NCBI GenBank assembly: GCA_034437515.1
Contig: DAOTTX010000168.1
Span: 1-12,484, forward strand
DNA: 12,484 nucleotides
Source of the DNA: DAOTTX01 sp034437515
GTDB taxonomy: Bacteria; Chloroflexota; Anaerolineae; Aggregatilineales; Phototrophicaceae
Direction of reading: 5' to 3'
The position numbers and the translations under genes were made by a program. The stretch's first letter is position 1. Every line of letters starts with the position of its first letter. Under the pieces are notes generated by a model. The model was not told where the DNA came from. It ran no database searches and worked only from the letters and a program-made list of their open reading frames with translations. Below are positions 7,102 to 12,484 of this stretch, in pieces.

Positions 7102-8109
7102 TTAACCACCGATATAATACATCTCGATTTTCTCACGCGACCGCTCCACAGAACCGCGTTCTTCGGAATAACGGTCAATACGTGCACCCCATGTGTTACG
7201 GATGATCGCCTCGATTTCATCGTCCGTCGCGCCGTCGCGCAGCGGCGTTTTTAAGTCGGTGCCTTCGGTCGCAAACAGACAGGTATAAATCGACCCTTCC
7301 GGCGAGAGACGCATCCGGGTGCAGTTGCCACAGAACGGGCGCGTCACCGATGCGATCACACCGATCTCGCCGCCGTTGTCCGTATATTGGAAGCGCAGCG
7401 CGGTTTCGCTGCTGTAATTACGGGCGACTGGTTCCAGCGGCAGCACAGCATGGATGCGCTCGACGATCTCCTTCGCCGGGACGACGTGATCCATACGCCA
7501 GCCGTTCACCGTGCCGACATCCATGTATTCGATGAAGCGCAGGATGTAGCCATTGTCTTTACAGAACCGCGCCATATCGAGGATGGTGTGGTCGTTGACC
7601 CCGCGCTGCACCACACAATTGATCTTAATCGGTGTCAGCCCGGCAGCTTCAGCCGCACGAATTCCCTCTAGCACCTGATCGACTTCAGCGCGACCACCAT
7701 TCATCTGCCGGAAGACATCGTTATCGAGGCTGTCAAGGCTGACGGTCACACGCTGCAACCCGGCCTCTTTAAGCTGATGTGCCTTCTTCGGCAGCAGATA
7801 GGCATTGGTCGTCATCGCTATATCATGCACATCGTCGATCTGCGCGAGCTGCCCGACGAGTCCTTCGATCTCCTGCCGGATGAGCGGCTCGCCACCGGTC
7901 AAACGTAGCTTGACCGCGCCTAGCCGCACGATGACCCGCGTCAAGCGGGTGATCTCCTCGAACGTAAGAATCTTCTCTCGTTTTAGAAACTCGTATTTCT
8001 CCCCGAAGATCTCCGCCGGCATACAATAGGTACAACGGAAGTTACACCGGTCGGTCACTGAGATTCGTAAATCACGCAGTGGGCGATCAAACTTATCTGT
8101 GATGGACAT
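7102..8109 (-). CDS. moaA: GTP 3',8-cyclase, radical SAM enzyme of molybdopterin synthesis
   Basis: 335 residues, normal for MoaA. The radical-SAM cluster motif is CNFRCTYC (Cys22, 26, 29). The SAM-binding TGGEP is at 71-75. The second, C-terminal cluster uses Cys260, Cys263 and Cys277 (FCGNC then YTC), which holds the GTP substrate. The chain ends in GG, the C-terminal diglycine needed for MoaA activity. It converts GTP to 3',8-cyclo-GTP, the first step of the pterin cofactor used by both Mo and W enzymes. GAGGT at 8116-8120 precedes the ATG. It lies 24 bases after the MoeA-PBP gene. The MoaC, MoaD and MoaE partners are not in this window. Confidence 0.96.
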   Translation of the reverse strand: MSITDKFDRPLRDLRISVTDRCNFRCTYCMPAEIFGEKYEFLKREKILTFEEITRLTRVIVRLGAVKLRLTGGEPLIRQEIEGLVGQLAQIDDVHDIAMTTNAYLLPKKAHQLKEAGLQRVTVSLDSLDNDVFRQMNGGRAEVDQVLEGIRAAEAAGLTPIKINCVVQRGVNDHTILDMARFCKDNGYILRFIEYMDVGTVNGWRMDHVVPAKEIVERIHAVLPLEPVARNYSSETALRFQYTDNGGEIGVIASVTRPFCGNCTRMRLSPEGSIYTCLFATEGTDLKTPLRDGATDDEIEAIIRNTWGARIDRYSEERGSVERSREKIEMYYIGG

Positions 8110-8133
8110 TACACTACCTCAACATCAATTTAA

Positions 8134-10047
8134 TCAAGAAACTATTTGTCCGGTTTGTCGGGTGTCGTAACCCGGTTGCTGATTCAACGCGGTGATAAAC
8201 CCCTCACTGAGCAGCACATCCAGCAAAGACTGAATACCCGGTAACTCAAGATACACTTCGGGGATAACGAAATCATAACGCTCCCAGCCAACGGAGATAA
8301 AGTCCATGTCAAGCGCACTTGCTGCACGACGCACACCAAGACCACAATCTGCGACACCGGTCGCCACTGCCGCCGCCACCGCGAGATGGGTGTATTCCTC
8401 ACGGTCATAGCCATCGACATCATCAGATGTGAGGCTCCGTTTCTTCATCTCGTAGTCGAGCAGCAGGCGTGTCCCGGCTCCACGCTGCCGGTTGATGTAA
8501 GTCAGGCGGGGTAAGTCATCGAGTGACTTTACAGCTTTCGGGTTGCCCTTCGGCACGATTAACCCCTGCTCGCGGTGGGCGAAGGTCACCACTTGCACGG
8601 GCGTTTTCAACTGCCGCCGGATGTAAGGCAGGTTGTATTCGCCGCTGTCTTCGTCAAGCAAGTGCATCCCGGCGAGATGCGCCTCGTCCCGGCGCAGCGC
8701 CACCAAACCACCCATTGAACCGACGTTGGCGCTGGTCAACCGCTGACCGCTGTGCCGTGCGGCGAGATGCTGCGCGAGCAGATCAATCATCGGGTCGTGG
8801 CTGCCCATTGTGAGGATCGTCTGCTCGATCTCGTGCAGGGTGCGGTAAAGCAACACCTCGACCGACGCGCCCTTATCCGCGCCTTCGCTGAAGCGCGGCA
8901 CATGTGCTAACCCGTCGGCACGTATGAGCGATGTAATCACCCCCGCGCCCCGGCTGAGTGGCGTTGCCAGCAGTTGACCGCCCACCCGTGCCAGCGCCAC
9001 CCGGACGAAGTCATCGTCGCCGGTCGGTGAGTGAAGCTTGCGCGTGATCACGGCCTGCGTGCGACGTCGCATGGTTATATCCGCAGGCACACCCAACCAC
9101 CGGGCGATCAACGGCTGGATAAATACCTCACCTGTTAACGCTGCGCTGACCGGGTATCCCGGCACACCGATGATCGGAGTCGCATCAACCATACCCATAA
9201 TCACCGGGTGACCAGGCCGCACCGCGACCCCGTGCACCAGCAAGCGCCCTCGCTCACGGACAATCGACGCGGTGAAGTCCTTCGTCCCCGCCGATGACCC
9301 GGATAGCAAGAGGATTAAATCCGGTTGATGAGAAAGCGCCGTCTCAACCGCCTGCATCAGCAAATCACGGTCATCGGGTGTAATCGGCAGCACGGTCACG
9401 CGCCCGCCGCTGGCTTCGATCTGTGCGCCCAACACCAGACTGTTGTACTCAATCAACTGACCGGGTTCCGGTCGTTGGTCGGCACTGACGAGTTCACTAC
9501 CGGTAGGGATAACCAGGACATGCGGTTGTCGTCGTACACTGGTCTCATGGTAGCCACACCCCACCACCGCACCCAGGTCAACCGGGCGCAAGCGATGATT
9601 GGCGGGCAACACCAATTCGGTCGCCATCATGTCCTCACCCATCATACGGATGTGCTGCCAGGGCGCGACCGGTGCGTTAATCATGATGCCGTTGTCGTTT
9701 TCCTGCACATTTTCGATCATAATGACCGCGTTGTATTCCGGCGGCAGTGGCGCACCTGTATTGACCGGACGCGCATTTTGCAGCGTGACCGGGCGTGTCT
9801 CCGTCGCTTCGAGCGTTTCCGCTGCGACGACGGCATAACCGTCCATGGCAGCGGCGTGATAATGCGGTGATGACAACCGCGCCCATACTGGCTCCGCCGT
9901 TACCCGGCCCAGCGCCTCCCGTAGCGGGACGGTTTCACCCGGTAACGGCTCAAAGCGCCCGGCTTCGCGCAGCGCCATTTCAAGCTGATGCCGGGCGTCT
10001 TCCATTGGGATATCTTCGAGATAGACGTTCCGTTCTTCAGTAATCAT
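8134..10047 (-). CDS. MoeA-type metal insertase fused to a PBP-like domain
   Basis: 637 residues, against about 400 for plain MoeA. Residues 1-405 are MoeA. They include AAMDGYAV (Asp69, the conserved catalytic Asp region), the GSSAGTKD loop (Asp257), VRPGHPVIMG and GVPGYPVSA. These inner motifs depart from the usual KPGKP and LPGNP. Residues 406-625 are a type-2 periplasmic-binding-like domain of the kind fused to MoeA or to helix-turn-helix domains (PBP_like). Markers are SHDPMIDLL, NVGSMGGLVAL, GLIVPKGNPK, INRQRGAGTRLLLD and REEYTHLAVAAAVATGVADCGLGVR. It should insert tungstate or molybdate into adenylylated molybdopterin. The added domain has no signal peptide, so it would bind its ligand in the cytoplasm. 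Its start overlaps the moeA stop by one base (TGATG). A helper or sensor role for the fused domain is inference. Confidence 0.9.
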   Translation of the reverse strand: MITEERNVYLEDIPMEDARHQLEMALREAGRFEPLPGETVPLREALGRVTAEPVWARLSSPHYHAAAMDGYAVVAAETLEATETRPVTLQNARPVNTGAPLPPEYNAVIMIENVQENDNGIMINAPVAPWQHIRMMGEDMMATELVLPANHRLRPVDLGAVVGCGYHETSVRRQPHVLVIPTGSELVSADQRPEPGQLIEYNSLVLGAQIEASGGRVTVLPITPDDRDLLMQAVETALSHQPDLILLLSGSSAGTKDFTASIVRERGRLLVHGVAVRPGHPVIMGMVDATPIIGVPGYPVSAALTGEVFIQPLIARWLGVPADITMRRRTQAVITRKLHSPTGDDDFVRVALARVGGQLLATPLSRGAGVITSLIRADGLAHVPRFSEGADKGASVEVLLYRTLHEIEQTILTMGSHDPMIDLLAQHLAARHSGQRLTSANVGSMGGLVALRRDEAHLAGMHLLDEDSGEYNLPYIRRQLKTPVQVVTFAHREQGLIVPKGNPKAVKSLDDLPRLTYINRQRGAGTRLLLDYEMKKRSLTSDDVDGYDREEYTHLAVAAAVATGVADCGLGVRRAASALDMDFISVGWERYDFVIPEVYLELPGIQSLLDVLLSEGFITALNQQPGYDTRQTGQIVS

Positions 10048-11282
10048 CAGAACGCCACCACGTTGACGCTGCTACCGGCCTTCATGCCGTTGCTGTTTAA
10101 TGGCACGCGCACCACCCCATCCGCGTTGACGAGGGTATAAATCAAATTGGACTTGCCGAAAATCGGCGTGGCGGTGATGTTTTCGTCGTCGATTTCCAGC
10201 CGCACGGGTACGGTGTCTTCACGCCCGGTCGTACTGGCGATGTTCTGACTTAGTACGGCGTTGATGGTGTAAGGGAGACGTAAACGCTCGCCAAGCAAAT
10301 ATCCAATTGTCGGCAACACAATCTGCCGGGCGACGAGCATAGCGGAAACGGGATTGCCCGGTAAACCGACTACCGGCTTACCCTCGCAAGCAGCGATAAT
10401 GGTCGGCTTGCCCGGTTTGACCGCGATCCCGTGTTGCAGCACGCCCGGTTCGCCGAGCCGGTTGATGACGGTTTTCGTCAGATCACGCACACTGACCGAA
10501 CTCCCCGCCGACATGACCAGCATGTCATGTTCACGAAAGCCCGTCTGTGCTTTACCGAGCACGTCGTCGAGCGTATCACGGGCGATGCCAAGTATAGTCA
10601 CCTCCGCCCCAGCCTGTTCAAACATCGCCGCCAGAATGTAAGCGTTGATGTCGCGAATTTGCCCGGTCTGCGGGGTTTGCTCCGGCGGGACGAGTTCGTC
10701 ACCGCAACTCAAAATGGCAACACGCGGTGCTTTGACGACCTCTACTTCGGTGATGCCAACCGCCAGCAACCCGCCGATGTCCTGCGGGCGCAAGCGATGA
10801 CCAACGGGTAAAACCTCGGCGTCTCTGGCGACGTCTTCGCCGATTTGCACAAGGTTTTCCCCCGGTGCGACCGGTGCCATCACCTCAATCTCGCTCTCAC
10901 CGACCTTTTGCGTGCGCTCGATCATTACGACAGCGTCTGCCCCTGCGGGCAGCATCGCGCCGGTGTGGATTTCCGCTGTTTGGGTTGGTTGCACTTCCAC
11001 ATCAGGCACCGTACCCATTTCGACCACCCCGACCACATCGAGATAAGCCGGGAGCGACTCCGAAGCGCCGAAGGTATCCGCCGCCCGGACAGCGTATCCA
11101 TCCATCGTGCTGCGGGTGAATTCTGGCAATGCAATCGGGGAACGTGGTGCGACCGCCAGCACCCGCCCGCTGACCTGCGCGACGGACAAGGTTTCTTTTG
11201 CTTGCAGGCTTGCGATATTTCTAAACAGCGTGGCTAATGCATCTTGAACAGGGACTAACGTAAAAAATTCAGTATTTTGCAT
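10047..11282 (-). CDS. moeA: Molybdopterin molybdenumtransferase (MoeA), first copy
   Basis: 411 residues, standard length. Motifs in order are STMDGYAV (Asp61), IHTGAMLPAGADAVVMIE, LSCGDELV, the MPT-binding loop SAGSSVSVRDLTK (Asp267), KPGKPT and LPGNPVSA. The loop has SAGSS where many MoeA proteins have SGGVS. MoeA inserts the oxyanion metal into MPT-AMP. In organisms with W-enzymes a second moeA is common, and one copy has been proposed to serve W and the other Mo. The pairing with a divergent AOR gene fits that idea here but does not say which copy serves which metal. The ATG follows the padR stop with no gap (TAAATG), so translation is coupled. Confidence 0.94.
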   Translation of the reverse strand: MQNTEFFTLVPVQDALATLFRNIASLQAKETLSVAQVSGRVLAVAPRSPIALPEFTRSTMDGYAVRAADTFGASESLPAYLDVVGVVEMGTVPDVEVQPTQTAEIHTGAMLPAGADAVVMIERTQKVGESEIEVMAPVAPGENLVQIGEDVARDAEVLPVGHRLRPQDIGGLLAVGITEVEVVKAPRVAILSCGDELVPPEQTPQTGQIRDINAYILAAMFEQAGAEVTILGIARDTLDDVLGKAQTGFREHDMLVMSAGSSVSVRDLTKTVINRLGEPGVLQHGIAVKPGKPTIIAACEGKPVVGLPGNPVSAMLVARQIVLPTIGYLLGERLRLPYTINAVLSQNIASTTGREDTVPVRLEIDDENITATPIFGKSNLIYTLVNADGVVRVPLNSNGMKAGSSVNVVAF

Positions 11283-11816
11283 TTATACCCTTCCGGTAAA
11301 CTGCTGCTCACACCGAACTAACCAATCCATGATGACGGACATCTCCGCGACGGAAAGATCAAGCGAGAGATACCCCGCGCCCTTACCAAGTTCTTCTCGC
11401 TGTGCGACCAGCAACGCCCGCTGACGTTCGCAGGCGGCCCGCTGTGCTTCGACGATGTGGCGTGTCGGTCGGCCTAACAACCGGGCAATGTAAAGACGGC
11501 TGAGAAATTCTGTGCGGATGTTACGGGTGCTGGCAGCGGGTTGGGGGTCATCTAGCCAACTTGAAAGCACCTTTTGCCCCTTTTCGGTCAACCAGTAGAC
11601 CGTACGCATCGGCGCATCAACGGAGTCTTCCTCGCGCCCGTCGATAAGTTCATCACGCTCCAGACGTTTGAGGATGGCGTAGAGCTGGCTGGTGCTCAGT
11701 CGCCAGATGTTGCCAAGCTGTGCAGGGTCACGGAAGTGTTCTTGAAGTTGATAACCATGACAAGATTGATATTCCAACAAGCCAAGAAAAACATAATCCG
11801 GAGATAATTTTGACAT
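11283..11816 (-). CDS. PadR-family transcriptional regulator
   Basis: About 177 residues from the ATG at 11816; a GTG at 11822 would add two. The N-terminal winged helix covers roughly 1-85: LSPDYVFLGLLEYQSCHGYQLQEHF, then the recognition segment WRLSTSQLYAILKRLERDELI and the wing ending in YWLTEKGQKVL. A C-terminal helical dimerisation region follows (about 100-175, RTEFLSRLYIARLLGRPTRHIVEAQRAACERQRAL), as in PadR proteins with a Vir-type alpha C-terminal domain. PadR proteins usually repress and are released by small ligands. It heads the cofactor operon and faces the AOR gene, so it probably controls itself, the cofactor genes and possibly AOR. The signal, whether aldehyde, metal or cofactor, is unknown. 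Confidence 0.9.
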   Translation of the reverse strand: MSKLSPDYVFLGLLEYQSCHGYQLQEHFRDPAQLGNIWRLSTSQLYAILKRLERDELIDGREEDSVDAPMRTVYWLTEKGQKVLSSWLDDPQPAASTRNIRTEFLSRLYIARLLGRPTRHIVEAQRAACERQRALLVAQREELGKGAGYLSLDLSVAEMSVIMDWLVRCEQQFTGRV

Positions 11817-11848
11817 AAGCACTCACAAAAATAACTTTGATGCCGATT

Positions 11849-11872
11849 ATTTCGGTGTAATTCCAACGAAAT
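11849..11872. promoter_or_regulatory. 24-base imperfect palindrome, candidate PadR operator
   Basis: The outer arms ATTTCG (11849-11854) and CGAAAT (11867-11872) are perfectly inverted, and the centre AATT (11859-11862) is symmetric. In all, 20 of 24 positions are self-complementary about a centre between 11860 and 11861. It lies about 33 bases before the padR start and downstream of the minus-strand TATAAT. Bound protein there would block padR-operon transcription. Size and symmetry suit a dimeric winged-helix regulator. Confidence 0.6.
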
Positions 11873-11884
11873 TTGCTTTTATAC

Positions 11885-11907
11885 CCCTATTATAAACCGG
11901 AATAGGG
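11885..11907. promoter_or_regulatory. Inverted repeat CCCTATT / AATAGGG overlapping promoter elements
   Basis: Two perfect 7-base arms (11885-11891 and 11901-11907) flank a 9-base spacer. The repeat covers the minus-strand TATAAT of the padR side and also occupies the -35 position of the plus-strand AOR promoter. A protein bound here could act on both directions. Its sequence is unlike the 11849-11872 palindrome, so it may be read by a different regulator. Confidence 0.5.
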
Positions 11908-11981
11908 AAATTTACCTCATATAATTATGATTGGACACTTATCTGTCGCAAATGTTTTTTGTTAATTTGAGGAGAAATTTT

Positions 11982-12440
11982 ATGAAACTTGGTGGTTATG
12001 CTAATCATATGGGTCGTGTGAACCTCACGACCGGTAAAGTACATTACGAAGAAATCCCCGAAGATTGGGCACGCAAGTACATCGGCGCACGCGGCCTGGG
12101 TGTACGGTACTGCCTCGAAGTCGATCCAAAAGTTGATCCGCTCGGCCCTGATAACCTGCTGTGCTTTATGAACGGCCCGCTGACCGGTACCCGCGCCAGC
12201 ATGAGCGGTCGTATGGCAGTGGTGACCAAAAGTCCGCTGACCAACACCATTACCGATAGTCATCAGGGCGGCTGGTCGGCGGCACGCATCCGCTGGGCTG
12301 GCTTTGATGGTCTGATCTTTGAGGGAGCATCCGAAAAGCCGGTTTACGCTTATGTCGAAGACGGCACGATTGAATTGGGTGTGGCTACTTTGCGTTTTGA
12401 ACTCATGTGGCGACACCGAACAAGCGTTCTTCCGGAATGA
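11982..12440 (+). CDS. aor: Aldehyde:ferredoxin oxidoreductase N-terminal part, frame broken
   Basis: 152 residues to a TGA, whereas the family is about 600. Residues 1-131 match the AOR N-terminal domain, which binds the bis-pterin tungsten cofactor: VNLTTGKV, YIGARGLGVRY, DPLGPDNLL, GPLTGTRASMSGR, TKSPLTNTITDSHQGG and AGFDGLIFEGASEKPVYAYVEDGTIEL. After that the chain (GVATLRFELMWRHRTSVLPE) no longer looks like AOR. The +1 frame from 12406 reads CGDTEQAFFRNDTWV, more like the expected continuation, but hits TAA at 12451-12453. A frameshift or several indels, or a true truncation, therefore lies at about 12375-12450. The start is fixed by GAGGAG at 11969-11974; an in-frame ATG at 11931 lacks a ribosome site. 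The enzyme oxidises aldehydes to acids with ferredoxin. The W-binding and FeS Cys ligands would lie beyond the window or be lost. Confidence 0.82.
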   Translation: MKLGGYANHMGRVNLTTGKVHYEEIPEDWARKYIGARGLGVRYCLEVDPKVDPLGPDNLLCFMNGPLTGTRASMSGRMAVVTKSPLTNTITDSHQGGWSAARIRWAGFDGLIFEGASEKPVYAYVEDGTIELGVATLRFELMWRHRTSVLPE

Positions 12441-12484
12441 CACTTGGGTGTAAGGAACCATGCCGTTTTTGATGCGCCTGTTGT

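Larger units (their letters stand above)
11817..11981. promoter_or_regulatory. Divergent control region between padR operon and AOR gene
   Basis: 165 AT-rich bases. A perfect TATAAT at 11920-11925 (plus) lies about 57 bases before the AOR ATG. Another TATAAT reads on the minus strand (ATTATA at 11889-11894 on plus), about 73 bases before padR. Neither has a recognisable -35, which suggests help from an activator or weak basal activity. Two inverted repeats (listed separately) lie on and next to these boxes. GAGGAG at 11969-11974 is the AOR ribosome site. Confidence 0.6.

Noticed and set aside
7073..8133. Moco-type riboswitch ahead of moaA or tupA
   Set aside because: The gaps (29 and 24 bases) are far too short, and no structured leader is visible in the longer gaps.
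9325..9870. 181-codon plus-strand open frame opposite the second moeA
   Set aside because: His/Arg-rich shadow of a clearly homologous MoeA frame.
11931..11981. Upstream in-frame ATG adding 17 residues to AOR
   Set aside because: No ribosome site before it, it lies next to the -10 box, and the GAGGAG before 11982 gives the usual AOR N-terminus MKLGGY.
11925..12461. 178-codon minus-strand open frame opposite the AOR start
   Set aside because: AOR homology and an SD on the plus strand explain the sequence; the minus product matches nothing recognisable.
12460..12484. Start of a new gene (ATG followed by PFLMRLL)
   Set aside because: Only eight codons are visible and the AAGGAA before it is too close to the ATG; more likely out-of-frame AOR sequence.

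Overview
The window looks like a Chloroflexota (probably Anaerolineae-like) chromosome fragment. This is an inference from protein style: Thr/Pro-rich extracellular linkers, DUF5666-like exported proteins, a sigma-factor-linked membrane protein without a zinc finger, and a PASTA protein with lamin-tail-like repeats. No rRNA, tRNA, CRISPR array, transposase or phage gene was seen, and every intergenic gap is shorter than 300 bases.

Left part (1-4517), envelope functions. An ECF sigma factor and a single-pass membrane protein that is probably its regulator overlap on the minus strand (129-1740). A secreted PASTA protein (1901-2971, plus) is transcribed divergently from them. It converges on a large secreted DUF11/DUF5666-like protein (3018-4517, minus), with a strong GC hairpin between the two. 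The membrane protein and the secreted protein share a C-terminal block: a beta-rich DUF5666-like domain, a two-Cys 'NPPPxWAPAVGWR' loop, a glycine-rich tail and a terminal DDDD.

Right part (4587-12484), a tungsten (or molybdenum) cofactor locus. Seven minus-strand genes are packed head to tail: padR-type regulator, moeA, a second moeA fused to a periplasmic-binding-protein-like domain, moaA, and the tungstate ABC transporter genes tupA, tupB and tupC. Divergent from padR starts an aldehyde:ferredoxin oxidoreductase (AOR) gene, whose frame is broken about 130 codons in. Together they read as one module. TupABC imports tungstate, MoaA starts pterin synthesis, the two MoeA proteins insert the metal, and the AOR-type enzyme uses the cofactor. 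The PadR regulator is well placed to control both directions from a 165-base intergenic region that holds two inverted repeats and two opposed TATAAT boxes.

The points most worth a second look are the PadR/AOR switch region, the MoeA-PBP fusion as a possible metal or cofactor sensor, an apparent AUU start for tupB, the shared C-terminal Cys-loop block, and the broken AOR reading frame.
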